From positions 1-64,000 of the forward strand of contig CALWVT010000004.1 in NCBI GenBank assembly GCA_944385055.1: a DNA stretch of 64,000 nucleotides, in the 5' to 3' direction. Both the position numbers and the translations under genes were made by a program. The DNA comes from an uncultured Clostridia bacterium (GTDB taxonomy: Bacteria > Bacillota > Clostridia > Oscillospirales > Acutalibacteraceae). Shown piece by piece: positions 51,897 to 60,413 of the stretch; the first letter of the stretch is position 1, and the number at the start of each line of letters is the position of its first letter. The notes under the pieces were generated by a model. The model had not been told where the DNA came from. It made no database searches and saw nothing but the letters and a program-made list of their open reading frames with translations.

Positions 51897-53317
51897 GCCG
51901 CTATGAATTGGTCGCGGGCCTCGAGACCCACGTGGAACTCGCCACAAAGACGAAGATTTTCTGCGGCTGCTCGACGGAATTCGGCGGCGAGCCGAACACG
52001 CACTGCTGCCCGGTCTGCATCGGCCTGCCGGGGACGCTGCCCGTGCTCAACCGGAAAGTCGTCGAATACGCCGTGCGCGCGGGGCTCGTGACGCACTGCG
52101 AAATCGCCGGGGTCAGCAAGATGGACCGCAAAAACTACGTCTATCCCGACCTGCCCAAGGCGTATCAGATTTCCCAGTACGATATGCCGCTTTGCAAGAA
52201 CGGGTACATCGACCTCTCCAACGGCCGGCGCATCCGCATCCTGCGCATCCACATCGAGGAAGACGCGGGCAAGCTCGTCCATTCCCGCGGCAACACGTAC
52301 GTCGACTATAACCGCGGCGGCGTGCCGCTGATTGAGATCGTCACAGAGCCCGACTTCCGCTCGCCGGAAGAGGCGCGCGAATACCTCGAACGGCTGCAGT
52401 TTTTGATGCGCTACATCGGCGTGTCCGACTGCCGCATGGAGGAAGGTTCGATGCGCTGCGACGTCAATATCTCCGTGCGGCCCGCGGGCAGCGAGGCGCT
52501 CGGCACGCGCGCGGAAATTAAGAATATGAACAGCCTCTCGTTTATCACGAAGGCGATTGCGTATGAATACGACCGCCAGTGCGACTTGCTTGACAGCGGC
52601 GAGGAAGTCGTCCAGGAGACGCGCCGCTACATTGAATCGGACGGCACGACGGAGGGCATGCGCGGCAAAGAGGACGCGCAGGATTACCGCTATTTCCCGG
52701 AGCCGGACCTTGTGACGATCCGCATTTCCAAAGAAGACGTCGAGAAGATCCGCGCCTCCCTGCCGGAGGACCCGGACGCGCGCGCGAAGCGGTGGCAGGA
52801 ATCGTTCGGGATTTCGGAAGCGGACAGCGCCCAGCTTTTGCGCTACCGGCGCGTGGCGGATTACTTCGACGAGGCCGCGAAGGGGTTAAAGAACGCGAAG
52901 GCGGCCGCCTCGTGCATTTTGGGGCAGATGTTCCGCCGCATGGAGACGGAAGCGGACAAGGAAAAATTCGAAACGCGCGTTTCGGCCGAAAACCTGCACG
53001 CGCTGCTACAGCTCCTCGACGAGGGCAAGGTGCGCATGAACCTCGTGAAATCCACGCTCGAAAAGATGCTCGACTCGGGGAAGCCGGCGTCCGACTTTTT
53101 AAGTGCGCAGGATTTAGAGGGGGTTTCGCCCGAAGAGCTCGACCGCCTCTGCACGCAGGCCGTCGAACAGAATCCGAAGGCCGTCGCGGACTATCTTGCC
53201 GGCAAGGAAAAGGCCGTCAAATCGCTTGTGGGCTTCGTGATGAAATCGACGCGCGGCCGAGCGGACGCCCAGAAGGCCGAGGCACTGCTCATCGATAAGA
53301 TCAAGGCCCAGGCCTGA
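51893..53317 (+). CDS. gatB: Asp/Glu-tRNA amidotransferase subunit GatB
   Basis: The 474-residue kinase/transamidase subunit that phosphorylates Asp-tRNA-Asn or Glu-tRNA-Gln and amidates it. Shows GLETHVELATKTKIFCGCSTEFGGEPNTHCCPVCIGLPGTLPVLN with the zinc cysteines, MDRKNYVYPDLPKAYQISQYD, EDAGKLVHSR, DYNRGGVPLIEIVTEPDFRSPEEA, and a C-terminal YqeY-like helical tail that contacts tRNA. Followed by a strong terminator, so it closes the operon. Confidence 0.96.
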   Translation: MSRYELVAGLETHVELATKTKIFCGCSTEFGGEPNTHCCPVCIGLPGTLPVLNRKVVEYAVRAGLVTHCEIAGVSKMDRKNYVYPDLPKAYQISQYDMPLCKNGYIDLSNGRRIRILRIHIEEDAGKLVHSRGNTYVDYNRGGVPLIEIVTEPDFRSPEEAREYLERLQFLMRYIGVSDCRMEEGSMRCDVNISVRPAGSEALGTRAEIKNMNSLSFITKAIAYEYDRQCDLLDSGEEVVQETRRYIESDGTTEGMRGKEDAQDYRYFPEPDLVTIRISKEDVEKIRASLPEDPDARAKRWQESFGISEADSAQLLRYRRVADYFDEAAKGLKNAKAAASCILGQMFRRMETEADKEKFETRVSAENLHALLQLLDEGKVRMNLVKSTLEKMLDSGKPASDFLSAQDLEGVSPEELDRLCTQAVEQNPKAVADYLAGKEKAVKSLVGFVMKSTRGRADAQKAEALLIDKIKAQA

Positions 53318-53333
53318 TTTTCAAAACGACCAG

Positions 53334-53380
53334 AACCGCCGCGAGGCTTTGGGGTTCCCTTCAAAGCCGCGGCGGTTTTT
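53334..53380 (+). terminator. Terminator of aspS-gatCAB
   Basis: A long stem (about 53334-53348 against 53363-53377, with CCGCCGCGaGGCTTTG-type pairing) followed by TTTTTCGTTTTTT. Confidence 0.88.
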
Positions 53381-53468
53381 CGTTTTTTCATTTTCTTTTT
53401 TCATTATAATTTTAAATCTCTTTTCCAAATTTCTTTTTGAAATCTCTTTCCCAAAGGCCGGCCCCGCC

Positions 53469-53497
53469 TTGCCGGGGCGCGCCGTTTGTGATATGAT
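53469..53497 (+). promoter_or_regulatory. Promoter of the zinc-ribbon protein-dCMP deaminase unit
   Basis: TTGCCG (53469-53474), 17-bp spacer, TATGAT (53492-53497). Confidence 0.6.
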
Positions 53498-53535
53498 GAA
53501 AAAAGAATTGTGCGACAAAGGGGGAAATTTGCCGG

Positions 53536-54024
53536 ATGCAGTACTGTAAAAATTGTCATCTGCTCTGTGAGGGGGAGTGCCCTTCCTGCGGAAACCGGAA
53601 ATTAAGCGTGCCCCAGCTAGACGACTCGGTGCGCCTGGCCGCGACGTCGAGCTACTTAGGCGACATGCTCGAGGAGCTTTTGACGCAGCATGACATCCCG
53701 TTTCAAAAGCGTTCGGCTTTGACGGCGGAAAATAAGCCTGCCTACCACTACTACGTGGCCTACCGCGATTACGAGCAGGCGCAGGCGCTTTGGGAGACCA
53801 TCGAGCCGCCCCCCGCGGCGGAGGAGCCGGCCGAGGACGACAAAGAGGACGAGAAGCCGCAGACGTACACCGTAAACGGGGAAGAATTTGAGTATATGAA
53901 CGAAAAGCGCCGGCGCGTGTGGCGCGCGGTCAGCTCCTTAATCTTCCTCGCGGTGATTATCCTCGTGGTGACATTCTCGGACGCCGCGGCCAACTGGCTG
54001 CGCAGTTTATTTGGAGGTGGCTGA
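53536..54024 (+). CDS. Zinc-ribbon membrane protein, unknown function
   Basis: A 162-residue protein. An N-terminal zinc ribbon (YCKNCHLLCEGECPSCG, residues 3-18) is followed by a DUF2007-like alpha/beta stretch (SVRLAATSSYLGDMLEELLTQHDIPFQKRS... YYVAYRDYEQAQALWE), an acidic linker (EEPAEDDKEDEK) and a C-terminal transmembrane helix (AVSSLIFLAVIILVVTF), so it is tail-anchored with the ribbon in the cytosol. It overlaps the ribosome site of the dCMP deaminase gene and is probably cotranscribed with it. Function cannot be assigned. Confidence 0.75.
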   Translation: MQYCKNCHLLCEGECPSCGNRKLSVPQLDDSVRLAATSSYLGDMLEELLTQHDIPFQKRSALTAENKPAYHYYVAYRDYEQAQALWETIEPPPAAEEPAEDDKEDEKPQTYTVNGEEFEYMNEKRRRVWRAVSSLIFLAVIILVVTFSDAAANWLRSLFGGG

Positions 54025-54028
54025 AAGC

Positions 54029-54544
54029 ATGGCAAACGGCAGCAAACGCGAAGGATACCTCTCGTGGGACGACTACTTCATGGGCGTGGCGCTTCTGGCC
54101 GCGCAGCGCAGCAAAGACCCGAACACGCAGGTCGGCGCGTGCATTGTGGACCAGTCCCACATCATCCTCTCGACCGGCTACAACGGCTTCCCGGTCGGCT
54201 GCTCGGACGACGAATACCCGTGGGCGCGCGAGGGCGCAGAAAAGAGCCTGACGAAATACCCATACGTCGTCCACGCGGAACTCAACGCGATCTTAAACTC
54301 CGGCGGCAAATCGCTGCGCGGCGCGACGATCTATGTGGCGCTGTTCCCGTGCAATGAGTGCGCGAAGGCGATCATCCAAAGCGGCATCCGCGAGGTGGTG
54401 TACCTGTCGGACAAATATGCCAACAGCGCCGAAACCCTCGCGAGCAAACGGATGCTCGAAAGCGCCGGCGTGCGCATGCGCCGCTTAGAGCCGAAGCAGA
54501 AGAGCGTAACGATCTGCTACGAGGCGCCGGAATATCAAAAATAA
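54029..54544 (+). CDS. dCMP deaminase / ComEB-family cytidine deaminase
   Basis: A 171-residue zinc deaminase converting dCMP to dUMP for dTTP synthesis. Motifs: DPNTQVGACIVD, TGYNGFPVGCSDDEYPW (substrate loop), the catalytic VHAELNAI (zinc His and proton-shuttling Glu) and FPCNECAKAI (zinc cysteines). ATG 54029 is chosen over an upstream in-frame TTG (54011); GGAGG lies 11 nt ahead. It lacks competence genes nearby, so comEB is not used as the symbol. Confidence 0.92.
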   Translation: MANGSKREGYLSWDDYFMGVALLAAQRSKDPNTQVGACIVDQSHIILSTGYNGFPVGCSDDEYPWAREGAEKSLTKYPYVVHAELNAILNSGGKSLRGATIYVALFPCNECAKAIIQSGIREVVYLSDKYANSAETLASKRMLESAGVRMRRLEPKQKSVTICYEAPEYQK

Positions 54545-54555
54545 ACCGTTTTTAA

Positions 54556-54608
54556 AAAAGCACCCGTTCCCGCAAAGCCCTGCCGGCCAGGCGGAAACGG
54601 GCGCTTTT
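54556..54608 (+). terminator. Terminator of the dCMP deaminase gene
   Basis: AAAAGC-CCCGTT-CCGC pairs with GCGG-AACGGG-GCTTTT (54556-54575, 54590-54608). Confidence 0.8.
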
Positions 54609-54629
54609 CTTATGTTTGCGGGACAAAGA

Positions 54630-54667
54630 AAAAGGGCAGCCCTCCCCGCACGCGGGGCGGCTGTCCT
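54630..54667 (-). terminator. Terminator of the amino-acid permease gene
   Basis: Minus strand stem GGACAGCC-CCCCGC / GCGGGG-GGCTGCC (about 54634-54666) followed by TTTTTC. Confidence 0.8.
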
Positions 54668-54732
54668 CTTTATAAAAGGAACCCATAGAAAACCCAAAAA
54701 TCTAAGGTTATAAGCAGAATTTGCAAAGCCTT

Positions 54733-56190
54733 TTACAGCTTCGGCGTCGGCGCGGTGTGCACAAGCGCCGGCACCTTCTCGGGGGCGGGTTCGCCGCCGA
54801 GGACGGGCTTGCTGCCCTCCGTCAGGCCGTTGACCTCGTCGAGGTCCATATGCGCGAACAGCTTCTTATGCTTGACGAGTTTGACCCAAACCAGCGCGTA
54901 CACGACGAGTGCCACGAGGAACACGGCGCAAATCTGGTAAATCAAGATGCGTTCCTCGCCCTCCGCGATGTTCCAGATCATGAACACGTCCATCAGGATG
55001 CAAACGATCTGCGGGATGCCCAAAAGCGTGAGCTTCTTATTGCGGGCGGGGTGGTTCGGATAACGGCGGCGCAGCACGAGCACCGTAACGTTCGTCAAAA
55101 TGTAGGACAACAGCCAGAAGCAGGACGCGGCCAGCACCATATTCGAGAGGCCGGCGCTCTGCGCCATGCCGGACACGACGATGCAGCCGATGCCGCCGGA
55201 CAGGATCAACAGGCCGATGTACGGCACGTCGCGGTGGTTCTTCTTTGCGAAGAAGCGCGGCAGCATCTCATTCTGCGCCATGCCGCAGAGAATCTTCGAA
55301 ACGCTGCCCAAAACCGTGTTCGCCGTCGAGATACCGGCCAACAGCGTGACAATCCCCATCCACATGCTGCCCGCATTGCCCAGAAGGTTCTGCGCGAAGA
55401 CCATGTGCGGCATTTCCGCCGTGGAGAGCGTCGTCAAATCGACGTAGTTCGTCATGCCGACGCCGAGGATCGACTGGAGCACAAACAGGATGCACACGCC
55501 GAAAATCATCGCGAGCGGCACATCGCGCTTCGGGCGGCGCAGGTCCTTGCTGATCGGGATGACGAATTCAATGCCGATAAACAGCCAGAACGCCGTGCCT
55601 GCCATGCTCACAAGGCCGGAAATCCCGGAAACACTCGGGGCCATCTTCTGCACGTCGGGAATCGCCGCGCCGGTGCCCAGGCGGAAGAAGCTCAAAATGC
55701 CCATGCCGAGGAAGGACAACAGCAGCAGCGCGACAACCGCGTTCTGCAGTTTCGCGAAGATATCGACGCCCATCATGTTGACGCCGAGCAGGATCAATAG
55801 AAACGCGATGCCGATGACCGGCGCCGGAATCATCGGCAAAAACAGCTCATGCAGCACCATGCCGCACATGGAGATTTCCACCGAGCAGGAGAGCAGATTG
55901 ACGATGAAATACGCGGACAGGTTCGACAGGATGCTCGGGCCGGGGCCCAAGCCGACGAGCGTGTACTGCCCGAGGCCCCCGTCGACGTCCGGCATCAGGC
56001 TGTGCAGCTCCGTAAACGTGAAGGCCTGGAAGATGTTGAGCACGACAACCACCGCCATCGCGATGACAAAGCCGCTGCCCGCCATGCCCATGCCGCGGCC
56101 GAGTGACAATAGGCAGCTCGTCGCTACGATCAGGCCGACACAGGTGGAAATCGCACTGGGCAATCCCAATTTTTTCGTTGTTGCCTGCAT
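54733..56190 (-). CDS. APC-superfamily amino acid permease
   Basis: A 485-residue transporter with about 12 transmembrane helices. The first helix region LGLPSAISTCVGLIVATSCLLSLGRGMGMAGSGFVIA and the sixth-helix region VSMAGTAFWLFIGIEFVIPISKDLRRPKRDVPLAM are typical of amino-acid/polyamine antiporters and symporters. It lies downstream of the AraC-type gene and near the amine/imino-acid dehydrogenase operon, so it may import the substrate of that pathway; this is inference. AGGAGG precedes the ATG and a terminator follows. Confidence 0.88.
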   Translation of the reverse strand: MQATTKKLGLPSAISTCVGLIVATSCLLSLGRGMGMAGSGFVIAMAVVVVLNIFQAFTFTELHSLMPDVDGGLGQYTLVGLGPGPSILSNLSAYFIVNLLSCSVEISMCGMVLHELFLPMIPAPVIGIAFLLILLGVNMMGVDIFAKLQNAVVALLLLSFLGMGILSFFRLGTGAAIPDVQKMAPSVSGISGLVSMAGTAFWLFIGIEFVIPISKDLRRPKRDVPLAMIFGVCILFVLQSILGVGMTNYVDLTTLSTAEMPHMVFAQNLLGNAGSMWMGIVTLLAGISTANTVLGSVSKILCGMAQNEMLPRFFAKKNHRDVPYIGLLILSGGIGCIVVSGMAQSAGLSNMVLAASCFWLLSYILTNVTVLVLRRRYPNHPARNKKLTLLGIPQIVCILMDVFMIWNIAEGEERILIYQICAVFLVALVVYALVWVKLVKHKKLFAHMDLDEVNGLTEGSKPVLGGEPAPEKVPALVHTAPTPKL

Positions 56191-56222
56191 AAAGATCCCT
56201 CCTAAACATGCAAAAAAGAATA

Positions 56223-56267
56223 CAAAAAAGGGCGCCCCCGGCAGAAACTCTGCCGGGAAGCGCCCTT
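56223..56267 (-). terminator. Terminator of the AraC-type gene
   Basis: AAGGGCGC (56228-56235) pairs with GCGCCCTT (56260-56267), with an inner CGGCAG/CTGCCG pairing; on the minus strand TTTTTTGT follows. Confidence 0.82.
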
Positions 56268-56294
56268 GCTTCGAAAACGAATGAAAATGACGAT

Positions 56295-57155
56295 CTAGCC
56301 CCGCTTTGCGGGTGATTGCAGGAAAGCGGCGGACAGATGAAAGTCCGTCACGACCACGCGGTGGGAATAATCCGCCTCGGCAAGCATTTTGCAGTACGCA
56401 CGCGGCGTTGTGCCCGTGTACGTTTTAAACTGGCGGATGCACTGCGACTGGTCATAATAGCCGCAGCGGTCCGCAAGCTCGGTCAAATGCGGCCGTTTGC
56501 TGCCGTGCAGCAGGTTTAAAAGCTTTTGGAAGCGGACAATCTGGCTGAACGTTTTGGGACCTAAGCCCACCACTTCGCGGAATACGCGGTCGATGTAGCG
56601 GACGCTGTAGCCGGTCTTTTCGGCAAGCGCCTTAACCTGGATCCGCCCGCCGGACGCGGCAATCAGCTGCTGCACGGCCGCCGAAAGACACGCCTTGCCG
56701 CTGCCGGCACGCTTTTCCTCGCGCGCCCTCCATGCGGCCGTATACGCATCCCAGAAGCACTGCGACTGCGTGCGGAAATCCGGCGCCGCACAGATGGCCT
56801 CCCAAAGCCCCGGCGCGTCGAGCGCCTCCGCCATCGGCACATCCTGCTCAATCAGCTCCCCGTTCGGCATGCGCAGCATCGCGGGGCATACCCCCGGTTG
56901 GAACCGCACGCCGAAATAAACGTGGCGGTACTGCGTGCGGATGGCCTTGTGCTTGAGCACCGTGCCAATCACGCTGCTGCCGGAAAGATCCGACCCGGCG
57001 GAACAATCGAACACAAAATCAATACAGCCGTCCGGCACGGCGATCGTCGCCCCGGACGGGTCATCGATCTGGTAGCGGTAAAAGTGGGAAATCCCCAGCT
57101 TCCAGACGCGCCGCTCGTAATAGCGCTGCGAAGTGGTCTCAAAATAAGGCTGCAC
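56295..57155 (-). CDS. AraC-family transcriptional regulator
   Basis: A 286-residue regulator with an N-terminal sensing domain of the DUF6597 type (HFYRYQIDDPSGATIAVPDGCIDFVFDC..., YFGVRFQPGVCPAMLRMPNGELIEQDVPM) and a C-terminal double helix-turn-helix (VKALAEKTGYSVRYIDRVFREVVGLGPKTFSQIVRFQKLLNLL, LTELADRCGYYDQSQCIRQFKTYTGTTPRAYCK). The start is uncertain: GTG 57155 has no clear Shine-Dalgarno, and the nearby ATG after GGGGGGGG is in another frame. It sits between the permease gene and the dehydrogenase operon and is a candidate regulator of both. Confidence 0.85.
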   Translation of the reverse strand: MQPYFETTSQRYYERRVWKLGISHFYRYQIDDPSGATIAVPDGCIDFVFDCSAGSDLSGSSVIGTVLKHKAIRTQYRHVYFGVRFQPGVCPAMLRMPNGELIEQDVPMAEALDAPGLWEAICAAPDFRTQSQCFWDAYTAAWRAREEKRAGSGKACLSAAVQQLIAASGGRIQVKALAEKTGYSVRYIDRVFREVVGLGPKTFSQIVRFQKLLNLLHGSKRPHLTELADRCGYYDQSQCIRQFKTYTGTTPRAYCKMLAEADYSHRVVVTDFHLSAAFLQSPAKRG

Positions 57156-57230
57156 CGGCAGCAGCGGCTTGCTTTGTATGGAGCCTTGCAGAGTGCATCC
57201 CCCCCCTTTTCCCGTGCGGAGTGCACTCGC

Positions 57231-57266
57231 AAAAGCCCCGCAGGCCCTGCGCCAGTGCAGGCTTTT
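57231..57266 (-). promoter_or_regulatory. Leader hairpin ahead of the AraC-type gene
   Basis: AAAAGCC/GGCTTTT arms (57231-57237, 57260-57266) enclose a GC-rich loop only a few bases downstream of the promoter's expected start point. A GAGTGCACTC palindrome at 57219-57228 follows. Confidence 0.45.
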
Positions 57267-57275
57267 GATATCCCT

Positions 57276-57304
57276 ATTATACGCGCTTCCTCTGAAAAAG
57301 TCAA
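57276..57304 (-). promoter_or_regulatory. Promoter of the AraC-type gene
   Basis: Minus strand: TTGACT (57299-57304), 17-bp spacer, TATAAT (57276-57281). Confidence 0.8.
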
Positions 57305-57360
57305 ATAAAATTTGTAAAAATAGTTTTTAAAATGTAAAGCTGTATACAAACCGGCCGCGC

Positions 57361-58491
57361 TCAAATCTTTGCGCAAAAGCGGTCATACCGCAGCGCGGAG
57401 AGGTCGAGGGACGGCGCGCCGTCTAGAATCATTTCGGACAGCATCAGGCCGACGGCCGGGGAAATGCCGAAGCCGTGGCCGGAAAAGCCGCACGCCAAAA
57501 CGAGGCCCGGCACTTCCGGGACGAAGCTGATGACCGGCACGCCGTCGACGCTCTGGTCCTCCCAGCCGGCCCACGTGCGCACGATCTTCGCGTCGGAGAG
57601 CTTCGGCACATACTTCATGATGCCGCGGCAGATACAGGGTGCTGTGATGCTCGAGGTCGCCAAACGGCCGTGGTTATCGAGATTGACGCCCTCCATGCCG
57701 GAGGAACCGCCGAATACGAACGAGCCGTGCTTCGTCTGGTGGCCGTAGAAATCGGCCTCGGCGGTGCCGAGCATCTGCGGGAATAGTTCGGGTTCGGCCT
57801 CCGTGACGAGCGCTTCCAGGAGCTTTTTGCTCATCGGGATGTCCACGCCGACGGTATTTGCAATCGCGCGGCTCTCGTAGCCGGCCGCCAAAAGGATGTG
57901 TTCGCCTTCGAACACGCCGTCCTTTGTCACGACCTCGCGCGCCTTGCCCTTGACCTTGCGGAGCGCGACGACCTCTTCACCCGTGATAAACCGCACGCCG
58001 AGCGCGCGCGCACGCACATAAAACGCAAGTGTCGTGCGCAGCGGGTTTGCGTGGCCGTCGGTCGGGCACCAGCTCGCGCCGATGACCTCCTCGGAAAGGT
58101 AGGGGTTGAGTTCGCGGACTTCCTTGCCGTCGATCATGCGCATGTCGAGGCCGCAGGAACGGCCGACTTCCGCAAGATGCGAGAGGATTTCGAGGTGCTT
58201 CTCGGTCTTCCCCAAGCGCAGGTTGCCCTTTTTGACGTATTCGACGTCCATGCCGAGCTCCTCGGAGAGCGTCGGCCAGATGTGTTCGATCGCATACATC
58301 GCCAGCGGCAGTTCCCGCTTGTCGCGGCCGGACTGGCGCACGCCGCCGCCGTTGCGGCTCGAGCCGCCGCTGCCGATGTTGTCGCTTTTCTCGAGGACAA
58401 TCACGGACATGCCGCGCTTTGCGAGATAGTAGGCCGCGGCGCAGCCGATGACGCCGCCGCCGATGATGATGGTTTCCGCTGTGTTCGCCAT
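57361..58491 (-). CDS. FAD-dependent amino/imino acid dehydrogenase (HcnC/LhpB-type catalytic subunit)
   Basis: A 376-residue DAO-family flavoprotein: dinucleotide-binding TIIIGGGVIGCAAAYYLAKRGMSVIVLEKSDNIGSGGSSRNGGGVRQSGRD at the N-terminus, GASWCPTDGHANPLRTTLAFYVRARALG, and the C-terminal VLACGFSGHGFGISPAVGLMLSEMILDG. In HcnABC, nopaline/octopine oxidases and hydroxyproline dehydrogenase this subunit oxidises the substrate amine. It lies 3 bp after the BFD-type gene. The substrate is unknown; an N-alkylated amino acid, imino acid or opine is most likely. Confidence 0.88.
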   Translation of the reverse strand: MANTAETIIIGGGVIGCAAAYYLAKRGMSVIVLEKSDNIGSGGSSRNGGGVRQSGRDKRELPLAMYAIEHIWPTLSEELGMDVEYVKKGNLRLGKTEKHLEILSHLAEVGRSCGLDMRMIDGKEVRELNPYLSEEVIGASWCPTDGHANPLRTTLAFYVRARALGVRFITGEEVVALRKVKGKAREVVTKDGVFEGEHILLAAGYESRAIANTVGVDIPMSKKLLEALVTEAEPELFPQMLGTAEADFYGHQTKHGSFVFGGSSGMEGVNLDNHGRLATSSITAPCICRGIMKYVPKLSDAKIVRTWAGWEDQSVDGVPVISFVPEVPGLVLACGFSGHGFGISPAVGLMLSEMILDGAPSLDLSALRYDRFCAKI

Positions 58492-58494
58492 GGC

Positions 58495-58821
58495 TTACGC
58501 CTCCTTCTTTTCGTCGCCGAGCACATGCATCTCGGTCGGGCGCATCGGCGCCCGGGAAGTTTCCGGATCGAGCGTCGCGGGGGAAACGCCGAGTTCCCGC
58601 GCAACGATGCCCTTGACGAGCTTCGTGCAGCTCTGTCCCTGGCACAATCCCATGCCCACGCGCAAAAAGCGGCGGATTTCCGTCATGGTCCACATGCCCG
58701 CGTGGACGGCGCGGCGGATCTCCCCTTTCGTGACCTCCTCGCAGCGGCAGATCAGCAGATCGTCATCGGGCCCCGGAACGAAGGGGCCGATGTCTCTGGA
58801 ACGGTCCATTGGTTTGCCCAT
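58495..58821 (-). CDS. BFD-type [2Fe-2S] protein, subunit of the dehydrogenase
   Basis: A 108-residue protein carrying a bacterioferritin-associated-ferredoxin-like [2Fe-2S] domain: LICRCEEVTKGEIRRAVHAG and GLCQGQSCTKLV supply the CxC and C-x4-C ligands. In related complexes this domain is often fused to the HcnB-like subunit's C-terminus; here it is a separate gene whose start region overlaps the upstream gene by 70 nt in a different frame. The ATG at 58821 has AAGGGGG 9 nt upstream; a later ATG (58809) is an alternative. Confidence 0.82.
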   Translation of the reverse strand: MGKPMDRSRDIGPFVPGPDDDLLICRCEEVTKGEIRRAVHAGMWTMTEIRRFLRVGMGLCQGQSCTKLVKGIVARELGVSPATLDPETSRAPMRPTEMHVLGDEKKEA

Positions 58822-60413
58822 TCGGCACAACCCCCTTCCATGGGCTGAAAGAACCGGGCACGCATCGCGTATGCCTTCGGCACCCGGATCGTCAAAAGGT
58901 TCGTGTGGTCAAACGCCGGCGCCGAGCGCACGCCCGCGACCTCGGCCTCGCACAATGGCGCGCCGCTGCGGGAGAGCGCCTGGCCCTTGTCGCCGGCTTT
59001 CGGCAGCGGCAGGAATTCATACGGCAGCGTGACGGTGGCCGTGTCCGCCCCCGCGTCCTCGTCGACCAAGAAAATGGCCTGGCCGGAGCACGACGCCACG
59101 CACATGCCGCAGCCGATGCACTGCGCGTCCGGGTTCACGACCGGCAGCGACGTGATGTTTTCGCCAATCGTGATGCAGCCCTTCGGGCAGGCGTCCTGGC
59201 AGGGATTGCACGGGATATTCTGCGTACACTCGATGACCGGGTGGACGCCGGCGATCTTTCGAACGCCCGGATAGGCGAACACCTCTTCATCGGACAAATA
59301 CCCCTTGCGCAAAAGGTTCTGCGAGATGGGGCAGCCCTCTTCCGTTTCGCGCAGGTCCTTGCCGCGGTTCTTCGGCGCGAACATGCCCTGGCGCAAAGCG
59401 TCGAGGGACGTTTCGAGCGCGTGGACCTCGTTTTCCTCCGCCGCCTGTTCGACATAGCCCAGGTATTTGGCCGCCGCAATGCCGGCGATGCGGCCCTCGA
59501 TCATCGCGGAGCTCGCCTCCTCGATGCCGGAAACGTCGCCGGAAACGAAGATGCCCGGCACCGACGTCGCGCCCGTCTCGTCGCACACCGGCACATAGCC
59601 GCCCTTTTTCGGGTCATCGGCCATGTCGCAGCCCGCCATCGTCAGAAGCTGGGACATCGGCGACAGGCCGACCGCGACGCAGATCGTGTCGACGTCAAAA
59701 TGCTTTTCCGTGCCCGGGATAATCTGCCAGGACTTGTCGACCTCGCCGATCACGACGCCGGTCACGTGGTCCGTGCCCTCGGCGCGCACAATCGTGTGCG
59801 ACAGGTAAAACGGCACGCCGCAGCGCGCGACCTTCGCCGCGTGGACGCCGTAGCCGCCAATGCGGGGCGCGGCGTCCACGAGTGCAACAACCTCACACCC
59901 GGCCTGCAGAAGCTGGAAGCTCACGACGAGGCCGACGTTGCCGCTGCCGAGCATCAGCACGCGCTCGCCGGGCTTGACGCCGTGCAGGTTCATCATCGTC
60001 TGCGCGGCGCCCGCGCCGATCACGCCGGGCAGCGTCCAGCCCGGGAACGCCAGCGTATTCTCCGAAGCGCCGGTCGCCACGAGAATCGCGTCGCCCTTGA
60101 CGTGGCGGATCTCGTCGCCGATGCGCACGAGGACTTCCTTTTCTTGGTAAAGGCCCAGCACCGTCGCGTTGAGCACGACCTGCACCCCCGCGTCCGACGC
60201 CTCTTTTAAGAGCTCCTCGCCGATGCGGAACCCGCGGATCTTCGCCTTATGTTCCTTCGAACCGAAGAATTTATGGATCTGCTTAAACAGCTGCCCGCCC
60301 GGGCGCGCACACTCGTCGAATACCACGACGTCCAGCCCGCACTTGGCGGCTTCGATGGCAGCGGACAGCCCGGAAGGGCCGGCGCCGACGACGATCAAAT
60401 CATGCCTTTCCAT
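58752..60413 (-). CDS. FAD/NAD(P)-dependent oxidoreductase with ferredoxin domain (HcnB/LhpA-like)
   Basis: A 553-residue subunit. The N-terminal two-thirds is a pyridine-nucleotide-disulfide-type oxidoreductase (LIVVGAGPSGLSAAIEAAKCGLDVVVFDECARPGGQL, GERVLMLGSGNVGLVVSFQLLQAGCEV, IFVSGDVSGIEEASSAMIEGRIAGIAAA). Inserted after it are 8 ferredoxin-type cysteines (CTQNIPCNPCQDACPKG, CIGCGMCVASCSG), enough for two [4Fe-4S] clusters. HcnB proteins end in a BFD domain; in this operon that domain is a separate following gene and the ferredoxin clusters take its place here, suggesting electron transfer to a ferredoxin rather than oxygen. Start at 60413 restores MERHDLIVVGAGPSG. Confidence 0.87.
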   Translation of the reverse strand: MERHDLIVVGAGPSGLSAAIEAAKCGLDVVVFDECARPGGQLFKQIHKFFGSKEHKAKIRGFRIGEELLKEASDAGVQVVLNATVLGLYQEKEVLVRIGDEIRHVKGDAILVATGASENTLAFPGWTLPGVIGAGAAQTMMNLHGVKPGERVLMLGSGNVGLVVSFQLLQAGCEVVALVDAAPRIGGYGVHAAKVARCGVPFYLSHTIVRAEGTDHVTGVVIGEVDKSWQIIPGTEKHFDVDTICVAVGLSPMSQLLTMAGCDMADDPKKGGYVPVCDETGATSVPGIFVSGDVSGIEEASSAMIEGRIAGIAAAKYLGYVEQAAEENEVHALETSLDALRQGMFAPKNRGKDLRETEEGCPISQNLLRKGYLSDEEVFAYPGVRKIAGVHPVIECTQNIPCNPCQDACPKGCITIGENITSLPVVNPDAQCIGCGMCVASCSGQAIFLVDEDAGADTATVTLPYEFLPLPKAGDKGQALSRSGAPLCEAEVAGVRSAPAFDHTNLLTIRVPKAYAMRARFFQPMEGGCAEWANQWTVPETSAPSFRGPMTIC

